In this document: one piece after another, positions 42,041 through 52,175 of the stretch | Layout: every line of letters starts with the position of its first letter | Numbering within the stretch: the first letter of the stretch is position 1 | Source: Aricia agestis | Lineage: Eukaryota; Arthropoda; Insecta; Lepidoptera; Lycaenidae | Assembly: GCF_905147365.1 (NCBI RefSeq) | Contig: NC_056407.1 | Coordinates: 21,559,980 to 21,623,979 of the forward strand | Reading direction: 5' to 3' | Length of the DNA: 64,000 nucleotides | Notes under the pieces: generated by a model | The model's database searches: none | Told to the model about the DNA's origin: nothing | What the model saw: only the letters and a program-made list of their open reading frames with translations | Made by a program: the position numbers and the translations under genes

Positions 42041-42634
42041 GATACTTTCGCATTTATAATATTAGTATGGATAGTATGGATTAGAAATGCAGTAGGAGTT
42101 CTATAAGATTGATTATTATTATACCAAGTGATTATATTATTAAACATAATATTCTAACGTATTAAAAACTATAAACAAAAACATACTAACTAATAAGTAT
42201 GATTAGTTCTATGTTACAATATAGTAAAAAATAAAACGCCATCTGTTGAATCGTATTAGAACTAAAATGTTCATTGCATCGATATATTTCTGGATTTTTT
42301 ATAATATTATACATAAAATATGTTTAAGATTTTTGAAATTTTATTTTATTACACATCCAAGACCCAGGAACATTGAAAACTTTTTGTTCCGCCTGCGGGA
42401 CTCGAACCCAGGACCCCCGGGATGAGCGCTGGCCACGCGCAATGCGAATTCATTTTCATCGATATTTTCATGGAAATAAGATATTTTCCCACATCAAAAT
42501 GTAGCCTATGTCCTTTCTCAGACTCTAGAATAACTGTATACAAAATTTCATTGCAATCGGTTCAGTAGTTTTGGCGTGAAAGCAAGACAGACAGACAGAC
42601 AGAGATACTTTCGCATTTATAATATTAGTATGGA
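41560..42634 (-). mobile_element. Two extra tandem Helitron 5' units
   Basis: Units of about 512 and 563 bp (starts at 42071 and 42634 on the minus strand) repeat the 5' portion of copy B: TC start, (GTCT)n, SINE tail and half of the linker, each ending near AATATTATG before the next TC. None of the extra units has a 3' CTAG end. Confidence 0.75.
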
Positions 42635-42644
42635 TCAACATACA

Positions 42645-43088
42645 TACATAATTGTAAGTCATAAAATAATGTAGAAATAGCCTTGCAAGCAACCATCCTA
42701 CTCCCAAGATGTGCCATCGTTAATGAAATCATTGACCTTATAGGCTTTGGCACACAAACGCTGTTTGACTACTTTTGTAAATTTATTAATGGAAAGATTT
42801 TGAACGTTTTCTGGGATTTTATTGTAAAGGCATATACATTGACCTTTAAAAGATTTACTAACTTTACTAAGTCTGAACTCTGATCACCGGTATTTCTAGT
42901 TTGTACTTATTTCTAGTGTTTCTTCCGTGACTGTCACTTTTGGTTGTAAAACTAAGAATCTTTCTGACATAATATAATACATTATCCAAAATGTATTGAG
43001 AAGCAACAGTTAGAATATCAATTTCTTTAAACTTTTCTCTCAGGGATTCAAAAGCTGACATTTCATAAATTGAACGTAGAGAGTTCAC
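42645..43088 (-). pseudogene. LINE ORF2 C-terminus
   Basis: The minus strand encodes FESLREKFKEIDILTVASQY, ILDNVLYYVRKILSFTT and NTRNKYKLEIPVIRVQT, then after a frameshift SFKGQCICLYNKIPENVQNL and AYKVNDFINDGTSWE before a stop at about 42698. This block order is the standard C-terminal domain of jockey-like LINEs of Lepidoptera. Upstream RT is absent. Confidence 0.7.
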
Positions 43089-43893
43089 TGTAAAAGTTGC
43101 AGCGCTGAAAGATGAAATTTTTTTTTGTGATTTGTATGGGCAAGCGCCCCAGCGTGACGAATTTTCCCTTACAAAATTAAGAAATTAAAAAAAAAACCCG
43201 ACAAACAACTTTAAAAAGTAATGAAATAATATATTTTACTGACTTTAAGTTTAAATAATTCCTAAGTGTACAGTGATATTTTAGTCCATAATTGTTGTCA
43301 CGGTGTGTCGGGGGACCGCCAACAGTGTCTTTTGCATTTTGTATCGCCATATATCACTGATTGTCTCGATTTGGTTCTCTGAAAACTGACCCTTAAACTA
43401 TAATGTTATGTGAAATCAAACATCTACATTACCAGGTGATGCTGCAGCACCAGGTCAACTTTCCATTAATGTGTACATATTCATAAATGTCGCGAACTAG
43501 AATGTAATAAAGCCCACCAAACAACTGCAAGTTGCTAATCGGCCCTTCATGAACCAGATGAACCGCGATTTTTCAGCACGGAGCAGGCTGATGATGATGA
43601 ACTATAGCTCAGAACACTCTCAATTAAGTCAGCTTTCAAACAAAAAAAACTAGATCAAAATCGGTCCACCCGTTTGGATGCTACGATGCCACAGACAGAC
43701 AGACAGACAGACAGACCGACAGACAGACACGTCAAACTTATAACACCCCTCTTTTTTGTCGGGGGTTAAAAGGTGAAAAAAAATTGCACCTAAAAAAACT
43801 GTAAAAGTAGCAGCACTGATGCTGCTACTTTTACAGTGAGCTCTATACTCATACAGACCTTAAAGTATTATCACTTAGTTATGTTACACCCTG
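43079..43893. repeat. Disrupted MITE enclosing an AACCCCCGAC-type repeat
   Basis: 43079-43130 (GAGTTCACTGTAAAAGTTGC) and 43800-43893 (CACTTAGTTATGTTACACCCTG) are the two halves of the CAGGGTGTAAC MITE family. Between them 43190-43775 starts AAAAACCCGACAAACAACTT and ends TTTTGTCGGGGGTTAAAA, with a (GTCT)n tract near 43693: a common lepidopteran repeat whose ends are loosely inverted. A small perfect hairpin ACTGTAAAAGTAGCAGC lies at 43799-43838. Confidence 0.55.
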
Positions 43894-44510
43894 TATACTA
43901 TAATCCTACTATCCTACTTACCCCTCGGTTGGTCACTGGAGTCACTGGGGTCTTTAAAAGACCGGAGTTTGTGAAAACGAGAAAAACTTCTATTTAGATG
44001 AATCGCATCAACTCTGCTCTTTAGGTAGCTTCCTAAAAGGAATTATATTTCGATATAACCGCTATAAATCAGAGCTCGCGTTCATGTTAGATCATAGATA
44101 TTACAAATGCGTTTATTCACGGTGGGGTCTTTAAAGACCCCAGGTGACCAACCGCGTTACTAAATTTGATTTGATATTCTCACACCGGAAATGGATTTCT
44201 TTTGTGATTTTCATTGTATATTAATAATAAATCAATTAAAATGTTCGTGTGTTGGTTCTTATTGTTTAATATGAATAATAAAAGAAGCTTTAGACGCACT
44301 TTTCCAAAAATGCATATTTTGCTACCTAGACCAAAATGATAATAATAATTTTTTGGTGATAGTGAAAAAGTAATTGTTGGTATATTTACTATAAGTATGT
44401 CTAAAGTGTTAGAACAGGAAAATATATAAAATATAATAGTTTTTTGTGCTAAAAATTTGTCAATGTTTAACATACAATAGTTTATACGTATTTTGGACTT
44501 AGACCCAATT

Positions 44511-44851
44511 TCACCAACCTCTGTTTGTTAAATCCTAACAAGGCATTACTTAACGGACCTTGGAAAATTAAACAGACTGTTAAAATACTTATGTCCCACA
44601 GTAAAAATTTAACAGCGGATTAGTAAATGCAATGTTAAGTGAACAACGAGTGAACAACTATCAATTCGTTCATTCTTGTTATAAGGCGACGAAATTGCAA
44701 TGTACAAGATTAATACGACATGTTTGCTGCAATGTGTCACTTTCTTCCTTAGTAGTGTGGGTATTATGCGTGGTGGCTGCAAAGGAAGATCTTCCGACCG
44801 AGCGAGGTGTTATGCTCGGTCAGGCCGAAGCCCACGTGATACATTTCAGCT
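44511..44851 (+). repeat. Left part of the insertion in piggyBac copy 2
   Basis: Begins ACCCAATTTCACCAACCTCT and CCTAACAAGGCATTACTTAA, a common lepidopteran repeat end, then unassigned sequence leading to the foldback element. The 94-codon frame has no recognisable motif. Confidence 0.4.
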
Positions 44852-45762
44852 GTCGTATATATGTTACCGGCCAAACACGATTTCAGGACAAACCAGTTTT
44901 GCCTAGGCTCAACTAGTTCTTCCTATACGCGATAGGATTAACTAGTATAGCCTAGTCCAAACTAATTTGTCCTAAGCCCGATAGGATAGACCAGTTTAGG
45001 CTAGGCCAAATTAGTTGATGCTAATATTAATACGCACACTTTAGGATAAACTGGTATGGCCTAGTCTAAACATTATAGTATAACTAGAAAGTCAAAATAA
45101 ATAGATACCTAAACTGAATAAAATACAAAAAAGTCTACTACTTTCATTTTCTTAGCCTGTTTCACAAGATTTTGTGCTGCAGTTGTTCTAGCTTTATGAA
45201 TGTCTATTTCAGATGAAGAAACTTTTTCTTGGTTCCGCAACGTTATCATCACTGTCTTCTGTCAGGGTAACATTGCGATCATCTTCTATTACCTTCCTTA
45301 AATCATCCTGAATATTATATTATGATTTCTTGCGGCAAAGAGGAAGTCGAAAGTCCTACTCTGTGTTCTATTCCAAATAATGCCTTGTTTGGCGATTGTT
45401 TTATCCCTGAAGGGTAAGCGTGGTTTTTCATCTTGATTGGCACGTTCAACAGAGGCTTTGACTGTGCCTGGGTTTTCCGTACATAATTTTGAGTGGGTCA
45501 CAGACTGGCAAGACCAACGACCTCGCAATTTTTTTTTTACTATTTAGACTAGGCCATACCAGTATATCCTAGAGTGTGTGTATTGATATTAGGATCAACT
45601 AGTTTGGCCTAGTCTAAACTGGTCTATCCAATCGAGCTTTGGACAAATTAGTTTGAACTAGGATATACTTGTTAATCCTATCGCGTATAGGAAGAACTAG
45701 TTGAGCCTAGGTAGAACTGGTTTGTCCTGAAATCGGGTTTGGACGGTAACATATATATCGAC
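44852..45762. mobile_element. Foldback element with 222-bp arms
   Basis: The left arm 44852-45073 and right arm 45541-45762 are inverted copies that begin GTCGTATATATGTTACCGG and share TTTCAGGACAAACCAGTT, TATACGCGATAGGATTAAC and GGTATGGCCTAGTCTAAA. Variants of AACTAGTTNNNCCTA recur within each arm. The core (45074-45540) carries a remnant coding segment. Confidence 0.8.
45130..45540 (-). pseudogene. Captured coding remnant inside the foldback element
   Basis: A minus frame without a true ATG (45528-45298) reads RGRWSCQSVTHSK, ENPGTVKASVERANQDEK, PRLPFRDKTIAKQGIIWNRT and FDFLFAARNHN; downstream, EDDRNVTLTEDSDDNVAEPR and, in another frame, IHKARTTAAQNLVKQAKKMK. The composition is protein-like (acidic linker then basic helix). 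The last piece faintly resembles the R-x-x-A...KQA-x-x-M segment of KRBA2/SCAND3-type integrase-derived proteins; I would not name it on that basis. Frameshifted and without a start. Confidence 0.4.
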
Positions 45763-46050
45763 GCGCTCAGAAAACTTCGATAGCGCGATGCAGGAATGTT
45801 AGGCGAATTGTAGGTACCGCCACAGTAGTATAATAGTAGATAATGCGACCAAATTAAAATATCACTGATCGCATACATTTGTTACGCTATAATAGTTCTT
45901 CAGCTTTTCAAATTTCAGGTTTAGTTATAGAAAATTTAAGATCTTAGTTATTCTCACGTTTTACCACAATAATTTTGAAATCATGTTGTTTTTTTTTAAT
46001 TTTCCTATATTACGATCTCCGGTTGAAAATGTTTGACTTCTATTTTTAAA

Positions 46051-46197
46051 CTAGCTGTCCCGGTGAACTTCGTGTCACTTTAAAACCTTCCCTGGACTTC
46101 TACGAATATTTTAAGACAAAAATCAGCCCCATCCGTTCAGTCGTTTTGGAGTTTTAGCGCGACTAACACCTTTGAAAATCCATTTTTATATATAAGA
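46051..46197 (-). mobile_element. Helitron-like repeat (CTAGCTGTCCCGGTGAAC family)
   Basis: CTAGCTGTCCCGGTGAACTT on the left and ATATATAAGA on the right (minus strand TCTTATATATAAAAATGG start). It interrupts piggyBac copy 2 between AAA and TTG; copy 1 has TTTTTAAATTGTGTG intact at about 38707-38721. Confidence 0.75.
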
Positions 46198-46440
46198 TTG
46201 TATGTTTAGCAATGATATTCTACTTATACAGATATGTTACGTCGATACTATTTTCCGGCTTAAATCTCTTCCGAACAATTTTCAAATTCAAAATTGCAGA
46301 CATTGACAGATTTGACAGATATTGACGGCCTCATCCAAAGGAACATATTTTTATAGATGGTACCTATTCATTGGGATATGATCCTATTGATAGGAATTAT
46401 TCTGCACAAGTTTAAAAAGCATAAAATTTAATTAAGTAAA

Positions 46441-46865
46441 TTAAGATTTTTTTTTAAATTTCTTAATTCCCGCCAAAATCTTTAAAAAGTAATGAAATAA
46501 ACTTTACTGACTTTAAATTATTATTCCTAAGAGTAAAGTAATATTTTAGTCCATAAATGTTGTCAAGGTGTATCGGGGGACCGGCGACCGCTAATGTAGA
46601 TGTTTGATTTCATAATTCATAACATTATAGTTTAAGGGTCAGTTCACAGCGACCCGAGAGAATCAGCGACTATTACGCCATTATGGCGATAAAAAATGCA
46701 AAAGTCGCTGTTGTCGTAGTTTACTTGGCGGTCCCCCGATACACCATGACAACATTTATGGACTAAAATATTACTTTACTCTTAGGAATTATTTAAAGCC
46801 AGTAAATATTATTTCATTATTTTTAAAGATTTTGGCGGAGGCTTTTTTTAATTTCTTAATTTAAT
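46441..46865. mobile_element. Long-arm palindromic MITE (AACCCCCGAC-related)
   Basis: Arms of about 130 bp share CTTTAAAAAGTAATGAAATA, AAGTAATATTTTAGTCCATA and TGTTGTCAAGGTGTATCGGG. The same arm text is in 43190-43330, so the two belong to related families. The centre contains GACCCGAGAGAATCAGCGAC. Confidence 0.65.
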
Positions 46866-46949
46866 TTAATTTAACCATATTAATGTTTGATTGTCTGTTA
46901 CCTCCTCACGCCCAAACTGGTGAACCGATTTTGCTATTTGGTATGTTTT

Positions 46950-47270
46950 TTTTAAATGGAAATAAGGGGGCAAACGAGCAAACGGGTCACCTGATGGAAA
47001 GCAACTTCCGTCGCCCATGGACACTCGCAGCATCAGAAGAGCTGCAGGTGCGTTGCCGGCCTTTTAAGAGGGAATAGAGGAGAGTAGGGATAGGAAGGGA
47101 AGGGAATAGGGGACGGTAGGGAAGGGAATAGGATAGGGGATTGGGCCTCCGGTAAACTCACTCACTCGACGAAACACAGCGCAAGCGCTGTTTCACGCCG
47201 GTTTTCTGTGAGAACGTGGTATTTCTCCGGTCGAGCCGGCCAACTCGTGCCGAAACATGGCTCTCCCACG
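46950..47270 (-). mobile_element. GGCCGGCAACGC-type SINE-like repeat, full copy
   Basis: Minus strand from ACGTGGGAGAGCCATG to CATCAGGTGACCCGTTTGC and an A tail. GTATGT lies on both sides. It sits in a Helitron-like fragment (CTGTTACCTCCTCACGCCC, 46885-46940). Confidence 0.75.
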
Positions 47271-47637
47271 TAAGTATGTACTTAGATAGTTTGAGTTCCA
47301 GGAAAAGACATAAATAATAATAATATTGTTATTTTAATTCTCATCGTCTAACGTACAGTACTGTAGTCTGTAGGTACTACTAACTACGCAGTCAATAAGT
47401 TTTGATGATTGCTCAAGATTTGAGCAAACCGTTGCGATATTGATGATTCTTGTGCTACTTAGTCAAATATTTATTCGACAAATGTAATGTGTGTTATCTA
47501 TAAATACAGTCTATTCAATGTTAATTTACCTACTTTCAATAACAGTCAAGTTGCATACATAATTTTGACAAAGGAATTAAAAATGTATGGGTTTTGATTT
47601 TTGAGTTTAAACATACGGCATCACAAGCGCCATTTCA
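47271..47637. other. No gene recognised
   Basis: AT-rich, unique-looking sequence without motifs. Confidence 0.4.
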
Positions 47638-47648
47638 GTTATTCCTAT

Positions 47649-48009
47649 AATAATACTCCCCACACCGGTTTCGATGACGGTGGCCGGTTTCATTGAAACC
47701 AGACCAGGTACGCAGGAGTAATTTTATAGTGCCCAAGTGTGTGCGCAGTACACAAGAGCACTCTCTATTCCTTTACTCTCATAACCCAGTGGGACGGAAG
47801 ACCGACACGACTGGCGAGAGATCAGGCGCAGGACCGACTTTTTACATGCCCATCCGACGCATGGATCATCTTACTTGTCAGACAATCAGGTGATTCAATC
47901 AGCCTGCATTGTCCTAACCAAACTTGGAAATAACATGTTTCCAACGCGGGATTCGAACCCACGACCTCCGAAGTCGAGAGCGACGCTCTAACCACTAGAC
48001 CACGGAGGC
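47649..48009 (-). mobile_element. tRNA-headed SINE with target duplication
   Basis: The minus strand begins GCCTCCGTGGTCTAGTGGTT (A box TGGTCTAGTGG) and has GGTTCGAATCC (B box). It continues CACCTGATTGTCTGACAAGT and GGACTTTTTACATGCCCATC-type text read in reverse, and ends ACCGGTGTGGGGAGTATTAT. GTTATTCCTAT is repeated exactly at 47638-47648 and 48010-48020. This is the widespread lepidopteran SINE of about 360 bp; the body carries no gene. Confidence 0.85.
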
Positions 48010-48035
48010 GTTATTCCTATGCCATGCGTATGGCT

Positions 48036-48256
48036 GCCATACACTTACGGACTACGGTCTACCGGAAAGGTGCACCTGTGCAGGTGCAGGTATGCCTGCG
48101 CAGGTAAACCCGAATGTGTGTGGAATTATAGACCTGTGCAGTTTTTTGGACCTGCGCAGGCGACCGGCGCAAAATCGAAAATCAATTCTTTCGCGTGCTA
48201 CCTGCACAGGCATACCTGCACAAGTGACCTCTCCGGTAGATCGTAGCGTGTATGGC
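48036..48256. mobile_element. TIR MITE (GCCATACAC ends)
   Basis: Arms of about 70 bp share GCCATACAC, CTACCGGA, GTGCAGGTATGCCTG and GCAGGTA, inverted. It lies just beside the SINE's right duplication. Confidence 0.75.
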
Positions 48257-48389
48257 TTACATTAATTATACTTTTTTTTAATATCGAATGCATAAAAGTT
48301 GATAAAAGTAAAACGAAAAAAATAAAAATAACCTAAACGTATTTCATGAAAACAATAAACATTTTGTAGTACACTGACCTTTGTAGAGT

Positions 48390-49037
48390 CACAATAGACA
48401 GAACGAACCAGTAGGCCGATTTCAAACAAGCTGACAAATCAGCGCGTTGAACCAAGTGGTACCGCTGCAAGCATAATATTATAAACGGCAGAGCAACGCA
48501 CAGGCATCAGTTTAAATCAGCGTTGCCAAATTTTTTTTGTGCCAAATCGGGACTTTGGAACTTTTTGCGCCAAGTCGGGACTTTGAAAAGCGGGGCAAAG
48601 TAAAAAAAAAGGTATAAAATCGAAAGTTTTTTCTTGCTTTAAATAACGTTTACGGGACAATCACTGACCTCCATCATTATACAATGTATAATGGATTTCA
48701 GTGGAGACAATAGATAGCAAAAGTAGCCAAAGAAAATCCACCCCTCTACCTCCCACACTCTTATCTTTACGCTCCTTTCTTTCTCAGCACGTAGCACGTA
48801 CGTTCGGACTTTTCCCGAAAAGCGGGACTGAGCCTGTCCCACGCGGGACATTTAATTTTGATGAAAAAGTCGGGACGTCCCGCCAAAATCGGGACGTCTG
48901 GCAACGCTGGTTTAAATAGAAGTCTTTGCGTACAGGGGCATGCGCCGGCCGATATGACAGAGCAAACTACGAGTGTCGAGTACGTCAAACGTATTTTTGA
49001 GGACAAGTCGGCCTACTGGTTCGTTCTGTCTATTGTG
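48390..49037. mobile_element. TIR element (CACAATAGACAGAACGAACC) split by a hAT
   Basis: CACAATAGACAGAACGAACC at 48390 and GGTTCGTTCTGTCTATTGTG ending 49037 are inverted, with arms of about 30 bp. Without the hAT it would be about 240 bp. The frames over 48858-49163 are chance frames across the junctions. Confidence 0.7.
48518..48909. mobile_element. Non-autonomous hAT (CAGCGTTGCCA ends)
   Basis: CAGCGTTGCCAAAT and TGGCAACGCTG are inverted ends, each followed by CGGGAC-rich sequence. GTTTAAAT is duplicated exactly (48510-48517, 48910-48917). 392 bp, non-coding. Confidence 0.85.
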
Positions 49038-49152
49038 GTAGTATGTTGTCATAAACTGTTCTTGAACACCGTTATAAGCCTTATACCTTTGCTGGAGATT
49101 AAGGCGACCGTAACAACAAAGGTAAATTTTAAAGTAAGTAAATGTGTGATGC

Positions 49153-49260
49153 ATCCATACTAATATAAAGTAAGTATTTGAATGTGAAAGTATGTCTGTT
49201 TGTCTGTTACCTCTTTAAATTCAAGCCGCTGAACCGATTAGAATAGGTATACTTTGGATA
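49153..49260 (+). repeat. Helitron 5' end fragment
   Basis: TCCATACTAATATAAAGTAA, GTGAAAGTATGTCTGTTTGT and CCGCTGAACCGATTAG; no 3' end. Confidence 0.55.
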
Positions 49261-49502
49261 AATGAATAAATAAATACTTTGGATCTTAGGGAAGAATCGT
49301 CAAGACAGCAAAATATAAGAATCTAGTTATATCACAGAATAGATATAATAGTACAAGATTATATTATAATATGTAAATTCGTTTTCTGTAAATCTATAAT
49401 ATTCTTCTTAAAAACTACGAGACTCTTTTAGTTAATACTCATTACCTAGGTCGTAGCTGGTACACAGAGGAGCAGTATACATAAACCATAGTGTCTAAAC
49501 TA

Positions 49503-49687
49503 AACACACTAGGCCGAAGTTACGCGGCGGAAATTCCGCATGATTACGCCCGCAATGTCAAACGCATACGCATACAATATACGGCAGAACGCGACGGAAT
49601 AGTGTGCTGTGTGTCATCGGTCATTTAAAATACATTGCGGGCGCAATCATGCGGAATTTCCGCCGCGTAACTTCGGCCTAGTGTGTT
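49503..49687. mobile_element. TIR MITE (AACACACTAGGCCGAAGTTA)
   Basis: Arms of about 52 bp, nearly identical: GTTACGCGGCGGAAATTCCG and ATGATTACGCCCGCAATG inverted on the right. Confidence 0.8.
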
Positions 49688-50446
49688 AACTTACACTAAA
49701 CGTTAGCACAGAATACATATTAGTAAAACAAACGTTAGTAAAATTCCTTTGATTTTATAAGGTCTATAAAACAAAAGCGCTATAAATAAACATTGAGATG
49801 TATGGAGTTGCTATTGCAAACAAACACAACACACACTAGAGGTATGAGCGGGGAGGGAGGCGGGGCGGTGATTGCTATAGATCAGTACCGCAGAAGTGAC
49901 ACAGTTTTGTGCCTACACTCGAATGAATGCAGAATCTATTTGAGTAAGTGGATGAAATAAAAATCAAAATTACTATTTAATAAAATTTATATAATTATGT
50001 ATGGATCCACAGTCCATTAGCCAATTACCTTATTCAAATTACTTACTTAAATATTTTCAATTACAATAATAAAATAATTATAATGTACGTAAGTATGTAT
50101 ATTGTACGCAATATTTAAATATTATCAAAATACAAACTCGTCTACGTGAGTACTTCATTCATCGTTGTCTTATCCATAGATCTGTATTCTGCCTACATTA
50201 GCTTCTGTTAAATGTGACCAAGCATTGCGTTGCGGTGTCAACTCCATACATCTCAATGGCTATAAACAGTTGTATTTTTAAAACATAAACAAACATATAT
50301 TTTTCTGCATAAAAAGTTTACCTTCTGGCAAAAAAAAAACAAGTTTTAAGTTTTTTTGAGCGGAAGAATACCGAAGTCCATAAAATACGTACGATGCATA
50401 CGTACAACAAAATAATGTGTTTCGACCATCTGACATCGAATCGACT
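49688..50446. other. No gene recognised
   Basis: AT-rich sequence; frames lack motifs. GAGATGTATGGAGTTG near 49796 has a loosely inverted counterpart near 50240. Confidence 0.35.
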
Positions 50447-50528
50447 GAAAATGATTCCTAGTTAGATCGATTTATCGCCCTGAAAATCGTTGGAGCCGAT
50501 TCCGAGATTCCAATTTTATATATATTTA
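50447..50528 (-). repeat. Family D fragment
   Basis: ATGATTCCTAGTTAGATCGA, TTTATCGCC and ATCGTTGGAGCCGATTCC match family D at 2312, with an internal deletion. Confidence 0.6.
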
Positions 50529-50852
50529 TTGGATTAGATTTCAACTCTTTTTAGGCCAAACATTAACCTATAGGAACTAGGCCCTAGATATTAAACCACT
50601 CATGTAAGAACTTACATGAGTGCTTTAATATCTTATTTCTTTAAACGAGCAATTCTTGTATATATATACAAGAATTGCTCGTTTAAAGATATAAGATATT
50701 AAAGCACTCATGAAAGTTCTTACTCGAAATTCATGTCAGATACACACTAGTCACTAAATATGTAGTAATCCCACCAAAAACATACCTGTTACAATAGGGC
50801 CTAGTTCCTATATGTTAATGTTTGGCCTAAAAAGAGTTGAAATCTAATCCAA
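50529..50852. mobile_element. Nested palindromic element (TTGGATTAGATTTCAACTC)
   Basis: Outer arms TTGGATTAGATTTCAACTCT and TAACCTATAGGAACTAGGCC are inverted at the right end. An inner perfect palindrome around 50636-50700 (ACGAGCAATTCTTGTATATA) contains family D tail sequence as seen at 56978. So a MITE and a Helitron end are intertwined. Confidence 0.65.
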
Positions 50853-50989
50853 TGCCAAGTTCAGATGCACTTCATCGATACCTTTTTTCAAGAAATCATA
50901 CCTATTTTTTTCTTTTTGTGCCACGTCCGATATGAAGAATACTTTCGATAGATGTTGCTAGTGGTATTTGTTAAACTATTAAAAGAAGC

Positions 50990-51204
50990 CATTTTTTTTT
51001 AAGTAAACAGTATATTTTATAAAAATTAAGCTATACACTACACAGTGTGCATTATACATGACAATATTTTATACGCCCCTCCCCCGTCTCTCCTCCTCCC
51101 ACCCTTCTCATCGTATTCTCATTGTGTCACTTGCACTGGTACATAAGAATTTTTATCATAAGTTTTATCATAAGATTTCTTAAATTTATTAATTTTTTGT
51201 TCAT
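50990..51204. other. No gene recognised
   Basis: AT-rich, with a C-rich strip CCCCTCCCCCGTCTCTCC near 51076. Nothing else supportable. Confidence 0.35.
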
Positions 51205-51540
51205 CTACATAAAACACGCGATCCGTGTGCCAAATTTCATAACGCTAGGACAAATGACAATTGGAAGTGGCCTCTGGTTCGTAGATGAACCGACTCACGC
51301 TTGACCGATTTCTTAGATAATATTTTCTCAAGTTTTTGGTAATCTACATAATATAACACACGATCTTTGTGCCGAATTTCGTAATGCTATGACAATTATT
51401 GGAAGTGGCCTAGGAAACCTCTAGAGGTTTCCATTACCGGTCAGTGAGTGAGTGAATGAGTGAGTGCCAATATCTATTTTTACAGGGACATATTTCAGGA
51501 TCTACCGAACATGTATCCATGAAATTATACTGCTTATGCA
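51205..51540 (+). repeat. Interspersed repeat, family F, duplicated
   Basis: CTACATAAAACACGCGATCC, GTGTGCCAAATTTCATAACG and GGAAGTGGCCTCTGG occur, then the same order again from 51341 (CTACATAATATAACACACGA, GGAAGTGGCCTAGG, ACCGGTCAGTGAGTGAGTGA). Relative: 5630-5808. Confidence 0.5.
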
Positions 51541-52175
51541 AGAGTATTACGTAGGTATAATTTTATCTTTGCACTCACAATAGACACTGAGCTACATAAC
51601 AGGAGCATACAGGAGGGTCAAAAGTGCATAAAACTAGGCCTGCGCACTTCCGTGCGCTTTGATAAAAATTTGCAGAAAGCTAAGCCAAATAATAGAAGAG
51701 ATCAAGTTAGTTTAAAATGGATTAAGAATAGGACACACTAATGAAACTCACATCCATCTCATCACCAAAGAAGCGAAGAAAAGATGCGCAAGGTGTGATT
51801 AATGGTGAAGTTTCTGTTAAGCATATTATGTTAATTGATTGTTCAATGTACCTATAATAGTGAGCATCTAAAAATTAATATCCCGACATGTTTTATTAAG
51901 TGTTTTGAAAGTACTGAAAAAATTGTAACATATTTGCTAAAGTTAATTAAGTACTTAAGTACTATGATTTGATTAAACATTGTGAGCCTCAATTGGTCGC
52001 TAATGACCTTGTTTTTTGAGCGACCTAAAATAAATAAAATAAAAAAACTTGCAGACTCAAGTACTCCTGAACTATCTCCACTTACCTACTTAATTTATTA
52101 CTTTTAAGATTTATTATTGTGTCAAAAGATTCTTACAATATTTTATGCATTTTTTAATAATGTTATAAATCATAC
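51541..52175. other. Putative intron downstream of exon B
   Basis: AT-rich, no repeat boundaries, no second ABC exon visible on the minus strand. Confidence 0.4.

Larger units (their letters stand above)
43922..46215. mobile_element. piggyBac-type element, copy 2, interrupted twice
   Basis: 43922-44510 and 45902-46050 (continuing at 46198) align with copy 1 (CCCTCGGTTGGTCAC, TCTTTAGGTAGCTTC, AATGTTTAACATACAATAG, ATTTTTAAA). 44511-45901 and 46051-46197 are later insertions. The right TIR is not recognisable, and the left TTAA is mutated to TTAC. Confidence 0.7.

Noticed and set aside
44632..44916. A 94-codon plus-strand frame as a possible secreted or membrane protein
   Set aside because: It starts in a common repeat and runs into the arm of the foldback element; no motif or splice context.
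47930..48010. A tRNA gene (TGGTCTAGTGG...GGTTCGAATCC)
   Set aside because: It is the head of a 360-bp SINE bounded by an 11-bp target duplication.
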